Shown here in pieces: positions 12,831 through 26,000 of a stretch of DNA of 64,000 bases (positions are counted from its first letter, which is position 1; each line of letters begins with the position of its first letter). The position numbers and the translations under genes are program-made. The stretch lies in the NCBI RefSeq assembly GCF_000764305.2, contig NW_025937946.1:18599-82598 (forward strand). Reading direction: 5' to 3'. Source of the DNA: Hyalella azteca. Taxonomy: Eukaryota > Arthropoda > Malacostraca > Amphipoda > Hyalellidae. Under the pieces are notes generated by a model, which saw only the letters and a list, made by a program, of their open reading frames with translations, made no database searches and was not told the origin of the DNA.

Positions 12831-13806
12831 AGCCCAATCCTAACGATTTAGATTGGAGTGCTCCTGCATAAGTTAAGGTTTTTCTGTGACATGAAATATT
12901 CGTAGCAAAAACCAATTATACTTCCATAATGTACGAATGAGAGTTAAAGAAAGCTGAAAGTTTTATTCGAAATTGAGAGAGAATCTAATTGTAGAATTGT
13001 TATAATTTTTATAAAGATTTCTTGTCAAGAAGATTGACCAGGATGATAAACTTTTTAAATTACATAACGATAAAAATTTAATTCCTTAATCAAAATGCGA
13101 ATTATGAAGGGAAATTATTATTACAATTCATAAAAGTTGTTAAAATGTTACTAAATTGCATAGAAGTTCGGAACTTTATTCTCGATATCACGGTTGCTGA
13201 AGATCAACATTATGAGCAGCCATGGAAAAGTTGGCAATACTAATGAACCAGATTCTATGGCAAACATTGCGAACTAAAACCTTGTTTTTCTTTCAATTTA
13301 TTTCGGTAATTTCAAAATTTTTAACTTGTGTTTCAATACGAGAAGTTATTAAAAAAATTGCCTAGTCGTCATTTAATGTTATTATTGTGAAAATTTAAAT
13401 TTTATTTCTGGTATTGCGTTAGCATACGCATTCTCAATCAAGAGTTAGAAGAAATATTGAACTCTGTGTCGTTAGAATTGATATTAAAAATTCAGCATTA
13501 AACAATTTATAAGTCCACTAAAATTGTGTGTTTGCCATGATGCATTCACGCCAGTTTGCTTAAATCAGAAAGAGGAATTTGTAATAAACGACTACTAGAA
13601 TCCTTCCAAAAAGCATGTTATTAACCCACTCAGCATAAGATGACTCATGACTGCCAAAAATTTTCTTCTCATTGCTATTCATATTATTTAGCTAATGACA
13701 GTTATCTTTTTCTAAATTAGTTTTTTAACCTTTTTATTGATCGTAGAGAATTGCACGCTTTGAAGTAAACAAGTCTCGCGGATCTCGCCCGAAGCTGTCA
13801 CGCGCA
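12831..13806. other. No gene recognised
   Basis: AT-rich spacer between the 82-bp and 47-bp arrays. I see nothing structured in it. Confidence 0.6.
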
Positions 13807-14042
13807 CTTCTGCGTTGTTTCTGCCGAAACTCGAGCGCTGGTAGAAGAGGATTCTTCTGCGTTGTTTCTGCCGAGACTCGAGCGCTGGTAGAAGAGGATT
13901 CTTCTGCGTTGTTTCTGCCGAAACTCGAGCGCTGGTAGAAGAGGATTCTTCTGCGTTATTTCTGCCGAAACTCGAGCGCTGGTAGAAGAGGATTCTTCTG
14001 CATTGTTTCTGCCGAAACTCGAGCGCTGGTAGAAGAGGATTC
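13807..14042. repeat. 47-bp minisatellite, 5 copies
   Basis: Units start with CTTCTGCGTTGTTTCTGCCG at 13807, 13854, 13901, 13948 and 13995 and end GTAGAAGAGGATT. Copies differ by one to three bases. Because 47 is not a multiple of three, the long minus-strand frame through it (13712-14053) reads all three frames of the unit in turn, which argues against a real gene. Confidence 0.96.
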
Positions 14043-15963
14043 GTTGCGGGCATCGCCGGCCCCTGACTGCTTCACGCTCTACACTTTAATCTCAACGCGC
14101 AATCAAATTGCCAACGAATTGCTCGTTGTTCTCTTCCTTTAAAAGGCCTTGTCTGGGAGTTCCGGCAGTCTTTGCAACCAAGCTATTCAATTCACTATGG
14201 TGTTGAAAGGGATACACAAGATATCCATGGGAACACCTCGCATTACTTGGGTTTAGAATGATATGCAACCATTCGAGTGCATCATAATCGTGAAATCATT
14301 ATATAATTCAAATATATATATTTTTAATTGGCATGGAATATTCCAAGAGAATGTAGCGCACTCCGTACGCAGTCTATGCTATCGAAGAACTTATATATAT
14401 CCGTACTATAGTGAGGACAAATTTGCTTACATTCCTCACTCAAACCGCGGTTTGAAAAATTTCGCGGTCAAAATTTGCCTTGGCAGACAAGTCTTCTATG
14501 CCATCTTATTTGAGAAATTCAGTATTACTATTTAGTGCTCTTTAAATATGCCACCGAAAGAAAAATAATGATTTGCATTTCGTAAATTCCTGGCTCCTGG
14601 CTGATTGCATTTTTTTTAAATTGCTTCAAAATGGCTTGGAATTTTTTGAGGCGCGAACTTTTGCTAGTTTCAATTCATATTCGGTGAAAATTTAATTTAA
14701 TTATGTAACTTATTGATAAGCTCATCTCTACTTGCTTGTTCCTATTTTTTCTTTAATAACTTGGTTTAGTTATAATGAAGCGATAGCTAGAAGATGAACT
14801 ACTACATGAATGTGTTAGCTTTTAATGAGCTTGTTTTTTCCTCACCAGTACCTTTTTGACTTTAAATTTTGATACAAAGAAAAGCTTTCATTCAAGATGC
14901 AGTTATATTTTTGTTCTACGTACAGTTATAAACGTATATGTTTCTGATCATTTTACTATAGCTCGAGTAGTGTTATGGAATAAGTGATACGCATAGTTGT
15001 AATCTTGAATAAAGGAAATTTGTGAAATATCCAGAACATGTTTGCTGTGTCAGGGCTTGGTGGGACTTCAAAGCAGCTCCCTGAGCCTCTCCAGAAACTA
15101 ATTACACTGTCGCTATAGTGTGCCTACGGAAAGCTTTTGTTGTTTCTCTCGTGTGAGTAATTAGATCAACCTTAGCTTCTAGTTTACCAAGTTTTCACTT
15201 AGACTAATGATTTTTACTGATCGGTTAATTACCATTATTGTACAAGCTTTACTTAGACTAATGATTTTACTGATTGCCTAATTACCATTATTGTACAAGC
15301 TTTACTTATACTAATGATTCTACTGATCGGTTAATTACCATTATTGTACAAGCTTTACTAATGATTTTACGAACTAGCCAATTATTGTACAAACTATTAC
15401 ATTAGCCATGAAGCACACTGATATTTCGTTTTTTTCCACGTATGAACTAGTACAAGTTTCTCATTGAGTGCTCATTAAAACCATGTAACATTCCGGTGAC
15501 GTTAGTGGGTAAAATGTAGCCACTCGTAATTTTTAAATTATGATCAAATTGAGCAAAATCTTAATCTTTTTGAAATTAGTATCATATTATTCTTTATTTG
15601 ATTTAAAACAATATTATTTTTGATAGTGAAATAAACGAAAATACAATCGCCACCAATCGCCATGCAATATTGTCAACATCATTTTTCATTGCCTATTTGT
15701 TTGAAATCGTAAAATCGGTAAGTTTTTCAAACAGTATCTTACGGCGATTTCAAAATTATTTGCTCTATCTTCATGTTTTTATTTCTTCATGTTTTATTTT
15801 ATTGTCCATCGTACCTATATACACGTATAATATCGTAATAAATATAATAATATCATATTCAAGTTGTACAGTAGCGCGTTGAGATTTATTATTTCCTATT
15901 ACAACTATACATATACTCGACGTATCTAGGCAATATTGAGGTATAACGCAGCTCAATAAAGGC
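14043..15963. other. No gene recognised outside the 53-bp array
   Basis: AT-rich sequence flanking the array at 15.19-15.40 kb. Short frames only. Confidence 0.6.
15190..15400. repeat. 53-54-bp minisatellite, about 4 copies
   Basis: The phrase ACTTAGACTAATGATT and variants start at 15197, 15251 and 15304, with a shortened fourth unit near 15354. Each unit contains GGTTAATTACCATTATTG and TACAAGCTTT. The last copy is the most diverged. Confidence 0.93.
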
Positions 15964-16128
15964 CGGTGACGATGCAACCGGTAAACAATACTGTGATGTT
16001 ACCGAGGTGATGTAACCGGTAAACAATACTGTGATGTTACCGAGGTGATTTAACCGGTCAATAATACGGTGATGTTACCGAGGTGATGTAACCGGTTAAC
16101 AATACTGTGATGTTACCAAGGTGATACC
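15964..16128. repeat. 38-bp minisatellite, about 4.3 copies
   Basis: AACCGGT recurs at 15976, 16014, 16052 and 16090, 38 bp apart, with ACAATACTGTGATGTTACCG in each unit. It lies just before the left edge of duplication copy 2 and is not present beside copy 1. Confidence 0.96.
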
Positions 16129-16182
16129 AAATAACATTGAGCTCGTAAATGCATTGGAAAGCTGAAGAATGTTTTGGTAGAG

Positions 16183-19100
16183 TTCATGGAACGTGAGGAT
16201 TGCTGTTGGTTTTTTAATAGAAAAAAATAATTTGTTTGAGGTTATTCTAGCTCCAAATAAGCAGCATTGCTATTCTATAGTTTTATTGTATAAATTACTG
16301 TTCTCCACATGAAAATTGCACTAAAAGTGCAGCACCAAATTTTCTGTTCAAAACCATACTGTTATTACTGTGTGAATTGGTAACGCAACCTGTAAAATAC
16401 CTCGATTTGTGAAATACTTTATTTTCTTTACAAAAACAGTGTTAAATATAATTATCAAGAGGTATCTGGGGGTTTTAATCCTGTTTGTCTTACGTGAATT
16501 TCATTTTACCCACTGGCTTGAAATTTGTTCAGTTCTTGTCGTGTATCCCGAAATTTCTCTAACATTTCCATAAGCAGCCAAAGTATCATCTCAGATTGAG
16601 TTATATATTAACCCAGACTCGGCTTTCTCCCGCCTCCTGCACAAAATGATTCAATAAACATGACGTTCAAAGAGCGAAGTCGCTGTCGAGCTCGCAGATC
16701 AAATCACCTGCCCGATGTAGTCTCCCGCCCAACCAATAAAGTCTTTAAAAAACGGCGTTTCACGGGACCAAATTTGCATGTCAATCGCTGGTAGTTTCCT
16801 GAGAATATCACTGAGATACCAAATATTTAAATTACATGCATGATCATGTTAATTGAATGAATATGTAATACCGCAAAAAAGTTACAAATCATGTATTCTC
16901 GTTTGATTTTGAATTTTTCCGAGAATTTTGATTTTGATTTTTTTTTTTCAATTTGCTTGTCTTAACTAGCTTTGATTCAGATTTTGACATAACTAGCGTC
17001 TTTTCTTACACCTAGATTTTAACTCGTTTTTCGATATTTGGGATAGTGATGCACTGCTCTTTGGTGAATGCATACATAAAACCACTTTTCTGTTCGTGAG
17101 AATTTCGGGAAATAGTTTTTTTATAAATTTTTTATTGTGTAACAATTAACCCTGCGAAAAAGTTACAATCCGGCTTATTAAATAGAAGCATAAAAAGGCG
17201 ATATCGTAAAGACATCAATTTACTTATAACCTTGCATTGTTAGATTATTAATTGACTTCTGTCCTGAATAATCAAGAATGGTTTAAAATTTTAATACCTC
17301 AAATTGTGAAACCTCTTGACGTCAATAGCTGAAGTTTCCTTCGTTAAAAAATGTCTGATGATCTAATCATTTTGCTTAAAACTTCATGTTATCTATTTTT
17401 ATTTATGTTTAATTTCTTGTACCCCTATATCAAGGGAAAAGCATCAAGTTGAAGAAGTTATTACATGTTTCTTATGAAAATATTATTGCCCTCTACTCTA
17501 TCAAGTCATGCGTTCACAGGGACATAGAACAATGAGCTCCTGGTATCTGGTGCTTGGATGAATTATTTCATGATCAGAATACCATGAATGCCGAACGCCT
17601 CTTCTTGCATGCTACTTTTATCAGTTTCTTCAACTTGTTATTGAATAATTCTTCATTTCCGGTTGGATGCGTTTTGGGCTAAATCAATAGTGGAATATTG
17701 ATATTCACTGCTATTCCTACGACAAATGCTTGGCGCAGCGATATTAAGTCTCAACTCCTGCACCAACGTTAAATCTTTCAATTCCGCTTGAAAACTCTTG
17801 CACGTGACTGCGAGTTTGAATAGAGAATAAAACTCTTAGAAAATGAAATCCTAACATTTAAAAGAAATATTGGATTCTGACTGCTCTGAAATCTCCGCGT
17901 ATATGCAAACGTATGACTGCTGCAATAAATGGTTCCTCTCTCTGGCGGATCGAATTGATCACAAAATATTAACACACATGCGCTTTAATTATGCAGTCGT
18001 GGCTTAATTAAATAATTGATACCGTGCAATTTTTCTGATTGAAACGTTTGGAAATTATAATTTTGCACCAAACAATTATTGTTGAAGTGTGAAATAAATA
18101 CTAAGGAGAATATATACCTCAAAATATTTATTCCGAAACTAGTCCGAGTCAAATCCAAAACTGATTTTTCTTAGTTTAATTGAGAAAATTACCATTCAAA
18201 ATGAATTGAAATTTTAATAGTTGATTGCAATCTCCTAAATTCAAATCGGTGTAATTTTTGAATAAATGCTCACACAAGTGGCTAAAATTGAAGCATCGAG
18301 GCTATTAACACATAAACGGAAATATTTGTTGAATTGTCCAAAATTTCTTCCTTGTCCATTCGCTTCTCTATACAATTTCTACCTGGCGATTATCAATTAC
18401 ATCTCATTGAATGTTTAATGATTTAGTCAAGTTTTTATTTTGGGCCAAGCAATAGAGGTGAGAGACAGTTAGCGTTGATCAAAATAGCTCCGGCTGGACA
18501 GTGATGGTAGTTTACGCTTCATTGGGTGACAAGTTATAACGTTTCATCAGGAGAATAAGGAGCGCGAGGAAATTTCCAGATTTTGAGTTTCGAATGCAGT
18601 TTAAAGTTTCAAACTTGCAAAGAATTCACCGCTTTATGGGTCAACGCCGTTCCCACCTACGTCGATCTCTTTCCGTAGAACTCTGCCTATTATTTATTTA
18701 TAGGTACTCGTTTTAAAGTTACACTCGCATGTTAATTTGTTTTTCTTCTTGCCTCTTATATAATCCAAGGTTCATAATATTATTAACGGAATTGTGGTGA
18801 AAATTGCAATGTCAGACACCGTGAATGGAAAACTTTTACTTAAAACAAACGAAGTAATCAGACATAAGGCTGAAAAATGCGTTCAATTTTAGAAGTAAAC
18901 ATTTTTATTGCTCCAGCAGTGGGTAACGAACAGCAGCACGATGCAAAATAGAGCGCTTTCTGCATTACTGATAAGCGAGGCGCAGTATCGCTCCATTCAC
19001 CCTCCGCTAGAGTATCTATTGCAGCTCGACCAAGCGTTGCGCTGGGAAAGCCCTCAAGGATTCAAAGCCAAGGGTTCGGCCGCAATGGGTTTTTTAACGG

Positions 19101-19524
19101 CGAAAATAAATTTTTCCGACCGTGGAAATAAATTTTTCCGACCGCGGAAATAAATTTTGTCCGTCGATCGTTGGTTCTGTAAGTTCGATTATTCAACCAT
19201 TAAAATGGGAACGATTCGAGCACACGTCGATCAGTAAATTTAAGAAAATCAAAATGCAAATGGAAACTTTTTGCTGTGCGAATTTTCCTGTATACATTTT
19301 TATTTTCGATGTATTTTTCATTATGGTAGTCAACGAGTTTATTTCCTCCGACAAAGTAAAAAATGGTGGAGTAAATTAGCAGCTTGGTGAGAATCATGGC
19401 ATAAGCGCTTCAAACGTCTGTTGATCTCGTAAAAAATGAACGTGACATCAATAATTCTTGTTTTTTATTTATTTTTTTTTGTCCACAGCATTTTTGGCTC
19501 AGCTTGACGTTTGGGTTTTGAATT
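16183..19524 (+). repeat. Segmental duplication, copy 2
   Basis: This is the second copy of the 6453-9896 segment, about 9.7 kb downstream in the same orientation. Its left edge may reach about 16138, where scattered similarity continues. It lacks two blocks found in copy 1 and holds about 340 bp of its own (roughly 19013-19349) between the shared GAGTAT and the shared CCGACAAAGTAAAAAA. That private block contains a small 22-bp tandem repeat. Similarity fades near 19524, just after the shared CACAGCAT and CTTGAC motifs. No gene is recognisable inside. Confidence 0.9.
19103..19157. repeat. 22-bp tandem repeat, 2.5 copies
   Basis: GGAAATAAATTTTTCCGACC-like units repeat every 22 bp. The array lies within the block that duplication copy 2 has and copy 1 lacks. 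Confidence 0.85.
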
Positions 19525-20176
19525 CCATCAAAACCAAAATTCACAAGATATTTTTGTTTTGTTTTATGTTATTTTGTTCGCTGTTTTGTCCTCGCTTGTC
19601 CTTTAAGCTTGAACCTGAGCTGAAACAATAAAGCCACGGCAACTGCGTTCATCTGGCAGGATTCATCAAGGCATCATGTGGTCAGCTCACAATAAGAAAC
19701 ATGTATTATTCAGAAGATTATCTTTGTCCAACAGTATTATACATACGAGGATATCGCGAGAACCTCATATAATATATCTCCCATATTAATTTTTTTGTAA
19801 CAAATTCACGATGCTTTCATGAATTCCGGATTGGGGAATAATTAACATATTTCTCTACTCTTCCATTGTAAGTTTTGAAACATTTTTCGACTTGATTATT
19901 TTGTGCGTGCTGGTAAATATTTTCTTCACCAGAATACATACATTTTTATATCGATACACGACAGTTGTGCATTGACTACTGTTATTTAATCAATTTTGTT
20001 GGATTATTCCTAAATAATTCCTATTCGCTCAGGAATAACCTTATATATTTACAATATATAATACATAATCATATTATGTATTATAATACATGAATTATAA
20101 TAAAAATGATAACGCGCAGGAGCGCCTTTCTTCTATCCAGGAGCTTGAGATCTGCCCACGTCTCAGCTCTTTAAAT
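19525..20176. other. No gene recognised
   Basis: AT-rich, with a TACATAAT/ATTATGTA palindrome near 20063-20082. It lies on the left side of the adapter junction, so its link to sequence beyond 20289 is unproven. Confidence 0.6.
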
Positions 20177-20250
20177 GTTTAGACTGTTTACCGCAAATGT
20201 GTAGACTGTTTACCGCAAATGTGTAGACTGTTTACCGCAAATGTGTAGAC
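20177..20250. repeat. 22-bp tandem repeat interrupted by adapter
   Basis: AGACTGTTTACCGCAAATGT units start at 20181, 20203 and 20225, and a fourth begins at 20247 but is cut off after AGAC by the sequencing adapter at 20251. The true length of this array cannot be read here. Confidence 0.93.
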
Positions 20251-20288
20251 CTGTCTCTTATACACATCTAGATGTGTATAAGAGACAG
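20251..20288. other. Nextera mate-pair junction adapter left in the assembly (artefact)
   Basis: Positions 20251-20269 are the 19-bp Tn5 mosaic end CTGTCTCTTATACACATCT, and 20270-20288 are its exact reverse complement, joined with no base between. This 38-bp back-to-back pair is the circularisation junction of Illumina Nextera mate-pair libraries, not natural DNA. A genuine Tn5 insertion would have transposon sequence between the ends and 9-bp target duplications outside. The open frame across it contains the peptide VSYTHLDVYKRQ, the translation of this adapter and a familiar contaminant in predicted proteins. The adapter sits at the edge of a 22-bp array, where assembly is fragile. Sequence left and right of it may not be adjacent in the genome. 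Confidence 0.97.
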
Positions 20289-20554
20289 CCCACATCACCA
20301 GATGACATTTGTTCCAGTTTTTCCAGCCTGGCCCAAGTTCAATTTTGTGGAAGCGATTTTATGAAATTTGATCTGAAATCAATTCCGTGGTCAAATCTTT
20401 TTCTGATTCGCTCTTCTATTTACTTTTTTAATTTTCACAAGAACTGCAAGAAAAAAATTACCTACGGCTTCAGAAGAATTTCTATTGTGTTTGGCTTCAG
20501 GACCGAACGCAAAACTTCCGATTCATTTTTTCTTCTTAACACCTGCGGTGACAT

Positions 20555-20757
20555 GTCTAAAATCATATTAATTGGAGAATTGGGCCGTTATATTCTGCTC
20601 CTCAGCATATATACTCTTTTTCTGTCTAAAATTATACCAATTGGAGAATTGGGCCGTTATATTCTTCTCCTCAGTATTCTACTCTTTTTCTCTATAAAAT
20701 CATATCAATTGGAGAATTGTGCTGTTATATTCTGCTCCTCAGCATATATACTCTTTT
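20555..20757. repeat. 68-69-bp tandem repeat, 3 copies
   Basis: ATTGGAGAATTG occurs at 20571, 20640 and 20708, each followed by a GTTATATTCT and CTCCTCAG stretch. Copies are about 90% alike by eye. The plus-strand frame over it begins in the adapter and is not a gene. Confidence 0.93.
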
Positions 20758-22901
20758 GAATTAATCTGTTAATCTATTACGGTATATAGGTGGCTCGTCA
20801 ATGTAAAAAAATTGACAGTAAAATAAATTAATGGTCTTGGTGCTGCATCTGAGCACTTCAATAACCGGGACCTATTTATTGCTTGCGGAAAAGTTCCACT
20901 TTTTAGGTTCCTAGTTCGATGCTGGTAAAATACGACATCAATTAATCACCTTCTACAACGCTGTTTATTTCTTGCTCTCTTTCGCTTTATTTGATTGGAA
21001 TCATCATCGTCCAGTTACTTAGTATTATCAGATAATAATAATTCTTTATAATTAATCGCAATTACAATTAATTAAGTAAAATTGATAATAAAATTTAAAA
21101 AAAAAGAATAATTATTGGTAACCATGATCGGCGGGGACTTTCGGCCACTAATGTTTAACATTTTAGACTGAATTACCATGATGATATGCAATAGTTCATG
21201 ATGATCTGACCATAGCTAAGACCTGCCGGTCCATTGCAAGGGAGCTTTGCACCCAAACAAAACCTTATGTTGCACCATATGCTAAGTCACAGCTGTTTCA
21301 GAGCCTCCCCTCGAACATATAGTAGCTAGGACGCTTTACGGTCGATTTAGGGGCAATTTTTAAGACTCTGAACGGGTGCTAATCAGCAGCTTGCACCATT
21401 CGTGATGATCGTAGGGCTGGTCTATTAGAGTTCTATGTGCTTCTGGCTGAGTCTTGTACTGCCGGAGTAAATAACCTATAATATGAGCACTTTCTGTCAC
21501 CTCTATTATTAGAGCAGAATTTCCCGATCCCACATGTTGTGTATAAATATTTTTCTAATGAATTTTTTGTTGAATTTTTGTTCAAAAATTATTTCTTTTT
21601 ATCCTTCTCATTTTTAACCAAAGGTCAAATATGAAATGAAATCGTATTTTATAAACAAAAGAATTTAAATTAACGTGCAATCACATGATAATTTGATCAA
21701 CTTTTAAATCCAATCAATTGTAAATCAAATGACCGATATATACGTCATCTTATTTAAAACTGTTCGATTGCATTGTGATTGCATCATCAATAGTCCCGCA
21801 CCAGACGCTTTTGGCGAAAGGCGATTATTTTCGTTGAAAACATTCCTGACTTTTTCAACGAAAAAGTCAGAAAAAAACGATCCTCCGTCCTGACTTTTTT
21901 CTATCACAAATTTTCATTTATCTACGGTACCTTAGGGTTTTTCTCTATTTTCTCTAGTTCTCTATTTAGGGTTTACTTCAGTAACCTCCAACCGCGTTCT
22001 TTTTATTTTATTTTTTTAAATTGTGCTTGAAATTGATTTTCTACGTAAATGAAATATCCGTCATTTATTACATTGTTGTTATTATTATTATTATTATTTG
22101 ATCATGGTGAACACGACCGTTTTGAACGAAAAAAATGTTGATATTTCTCCAGCTAAAATATCCTCTAAATGCTGGAATAGCAATCGCTGCAATTATGAAC
22201 TGATTCGTCAACAACTCAGTGCAAACATCCATTCGATGCAAGACAGAAGATCTATTGAACCGTGTTGGTGCTATTGAGGTAAGGTTTTCTATGGTGAAGT
22301 TCGAGTAATTCAGCATCTGGTCACTGGAAATCCAACAAAACTTTCCCACATACTGCGCTTATGAACTCTAACCCGAGATTCTTTTGAGCCCGAAGACCGT
22401 TCCAAAAGTCTGGACAGAAAAATTGGAGCAGCTGCTATCACGCATGTAGCACGAGTGGGAATTGATAGCATTGCAACATTACGTTTGTTCAGGCCGGTTT
22501 GCTTGCATTACTTGAACTTGTTCATTAGATGAAAAGCTTTAAAAAATTACGAAGTCAATACTATATCTACAGCATTGTTGGCTTTTGAAATTTTGACATT
22601 TTTTATTTTCAATGGTAGAGCGTACTATGTTGAATTTGCTTACTGTCAAGACAATGCATGATGCATTGCATTAGAAGTTTTCGATGTTAATTTAATCTTT
22701 TTTATGTAATAATCAAGAATATTTTACGAATTACATTGGCGTGCTGAGGGCCGTTTCCAAGCCGGAAGAAATGACAAATCGTCAGGACTGATTCTTCTCG
22801 CTTCAATTTTTTTTATGTTTTGCCACACTTATGATTAACAAGATATATGACGAAAGTAGATCGACTGTCGGAGAGAATTGAATGCGTCAGTTGTCACCTC
22901 A
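20758..22901. other. No gene recognised
   Basis: 21120-21480 is noticeably GC-richer and may be an old mobile-element remnant, but no motif identifies it. A short TTA run is at 22075-22097. Confidence 0.55.
21846..21870. other. Hairpin, 10-bp stem and 5-nt loop
   Basis: CTGACTTTTT pairs with AAAAAGTCAG around CAACG. The left arm, CTGACTTTTT, recurs in direct orientation at 21890-21899. Confidence 0.8.
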
Positions 22902-23080
22902 CTTGCTGTTAGACTTCGTGAACCCACATTCCTTGCTGTTAGACTTCGTGAACCTACATTGCTTGCTGTTAGACTTCGTGAACCTACATTGCTTGCTGTT
23001 AGACTTCGTGAACCTACATTGCTTGCTGTTAGACTTTGTGAACCCACATTTCCTGTTGTTGGGATTTTATGAATCAGCAT
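22902..23080. repeat. 30-bp minisatellite, about 6 copies
   Basis: CTTGCTGTTAGACTTCGTGA starts at 22902, 22932, 22962, 22992 and 23022, with a diverged copy at 23052. Because the period is divisible by three, three frames stay open: two plus-strand frames with ten-residue repeats and a minus-strand ATG frame (23080-22835) with about five GSRSLTASNV decapeptides. No signal peptide or known domain supports translation. Confidence 0.96.
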
Positions 23081-23084
23081 TCCC

Positions 23085-26000
23085 TGCTACTATGAGAGGA
23101 GCCAAGTAATGCTGATGATGGCTCGTCACTAATCCTCTGCAACAGATGCTCGAGACACCGCTTCATTAACCTCCGTATTTTTTTTCTGTTTAGAGCCACT
23201 TCTGTTAGCCTTTATACTTCATCCCGCTGCGACCGCCCGCCACATTGTCGGATGCCAACTGCATTGATGTGAAACTCTAGTCATATTCAGTCACAAAGAA
23301 TGACATATTTTATAGGCGTTCGAATGCTAGTAGCCCAATAAATTTCAACCGAATAAAATTAATAATATGCAAATGTTTGAACAATAATGTACCGTTAAGC
23401 TCCAAATACATTGATAATAGTTCCTTGATACTGACTCGTATCCAATCATTCGTATAATTTTCTCCTTTCCTTATGAAAGTATCTAAACGAGTTTTAAATT
23501 GGTAATGAACTTTGTTCATACTCTATTTTATATTCGTGTTTTTATACAAGTTTGAAGTCATCTTTGATGCAGTGCAGGTTCAGTTTAGTCGATGGATTCA
23601 TTAATATGTAAATTTAATTTTCACTCTCTGTTCCCCTGAATAGAAAAAGAAACCTTTTACCAACGTTCCAGTTTGCTTAGTATACAGTGAATGCGAACAT
23701 ACAATCTACTGACAATTTAAAAAATGTAAATTTATGTTACCTTGAAGAAGCTCCATATTGAAAGTGACATGGTGAAAAATTGTCGGACTTTTCTGCAACT
23801 TAAGTAGTACTGCGGGCGATCTTGACGAACATCACTTCTCGCTCGACTGCTGACGTCATCTTTCTGAACATATATTGTCCAATGAACATATAGTATAATA
23901 GGGAAAAGAGTTCAGTACTAGAAATTAGATGATATCTTGCTGAGATACTCGGGAAATTTTATGGTTTCAATTTTGGTCACGTAAGGACTATCAGCTAATT
24001 TTAGTAGGTTAATTTGAATAGCAGGCTTTTCTATTAACTACCGTACTATACTAGTTGGAAATTTAAATTGTATTTTGTGAAAGCTTATATATACACTTCG
24101 TATGGGTCTCGTGGTATGGTCCAAGGTATGACAAAAAGATTTTGGCGCACAGACCTATATACTTGCTTCTATCTGTTACGTATCATATAGGCGATATCTT
24201 GCAAATACTTCCTTCGGGCGTCTTCAAAGTTTTTAAAGAACTGAGTGTTCAAAAAAGTTTTCATATTGTTTAATGATTGTGACCGTATGATTGGTTTCTT
24301 AATGCTTTTCTTGGTGCATCATCAACTATCAAACTATCAATCATCATCATCATCAAATAGAAGGGCTTGTTGTATCGCAAATCAATCGACACCATATTTT
24401 TTTAAGGTAGAAGCTAACTCAAATTAAATTATTATATCATATACATTCAAGGAAAATCATCTAGGTTTATTTGCAATGTTAGCTGACGTAAGCAATAATG
24501 TGGTATGCCGCTTTTGATCAAAATTGCCACTTCTTTAATATATTAATAATGAAGTGCTTGTGTGTAGAGTTTCAACATTCATTGTCTTGCTGTTTAATTC
24601 TGTTAACTGTAACTATTAACCTCAAGTTAAGAGTTAATTAACGCCAAGTAAAGTCCATATGTTTGTCCATATAAACGTAATGTAAACTGAGATATTATTC
24701 ATGTGATTTGAGACGGCATGCAGCATTGATTAGTCTGTGACCAAAGTGATGCGTCTGTTCAGTTTTGTAATATTTCATTAAAGGTGGGGTGGTAATGGAA
24801 TTTCATTATTAATCATCTTTCACTTCCACGATGAATTTACGCCATACCTTATCACAGTTTCATTAGATCGAATCGTTGCAAATTTGTAATTTCTGTGCCT
24901 GGAAAAAAAATATGTCTGAAAATACTTCTACCATGTCGATCGGTGAGAAGCGTTTCATCTACGAGTGAAGTGATATCGATAATGTGTGTTCTCTTTTTCA
25001 GCATTTTCGCCTATTCAAATAACTTCATTCTTGGACTGTCGTAAAGTCGGCGATATGGTCGGGTTGCTATCAGAAGAAAGCTATGACCGTTCACAAATTC
25101 AACCGAGTTACGATCACGCTGCAGTTTGACTTAGGAAACCTGTTATCTTTATGAGACGATAGAGAAGTTCAAATTCAAGCGCTAAGACGCGCCATATGAT
25201 CACGATCTAGCAAAACTCCGTCCATGAAAATTGATGCAACAACATGAATTTATTAGATTGAACTCTAGCAATTCTCCACTTTTCTAGTGACATTGTGTTT
25301 TGACATTGTGAGTGAAAATGACATTGTGTTTTGTTTTCATGATTGTGAGCAACTAAATAATCATTTTAGTTTGAATTTGATCCTAAAATGCTGTACATTA
25401 CTGATGTTCCAGCTAATGAACTATAATCCGATCAACTCCGAGTGAATATTTTGACATCCATAGCAAATGAATGTTCTTTCTGGTAATACGTCTGTTAATG
25501 GTTTAATGTTAAAAATTATAAATGCAACTTTTTAAATTTTAAATCAATGAAGTTGTGGAAGACACTGCTAATCTTCTGCTCTACATTTGAATGTATTGGA
25601 AAGCTTTTGGAAAATTTCAGTCTCTGATTGTCAATTCGATCGTCGTTAATGTACGAGGATATCTATCAAATTAAAGCAAAATAATCATCATGCATGCTGA
25701 GAACATGGGAAACGCCATCAGACCAGTAAACAGTTTTATTATCATTTGAATTGATCTTCTTTGCTTCAGTTAGGCAAATAAATGATTTATTTGGGGTTAT
25801 GGATATTTTAACAAAAACTTTGAGCTAATAAAGGACCAGTAGAAAAATACAATGTCAAATTGACTATACTGATAGCTAAATTTAATTTTTTTGTTAATTT
25901 ATTCAGTCACTTCTGATTAACTCACTGCGCACTTGACTGCAACGCTTATTTTGATGTTCACCCTGAGCCGAATAACTGCGTCTTTACTTAAGACTTCTTG

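Noticed and set aside
13712..14053. 113-codon minus-strand frame with repeated peptides
   Set aside because: The 47-bp unit shifts frame each copy, so the peptide cycles through all three frames, unlike a selected coding repeat.
20251..20288. Natural Tn5/IS50 insertion
   Set aside because: No transposon body lies between the mosaic ends and no 9-bp target duplication flanks them.
20241..20759. 172-codon plus-strand frame
   Set aside because: It begins at the sequencing adapter and continues through a 68-bp tandem repeat; the N-terminal peptide is adapter translation.
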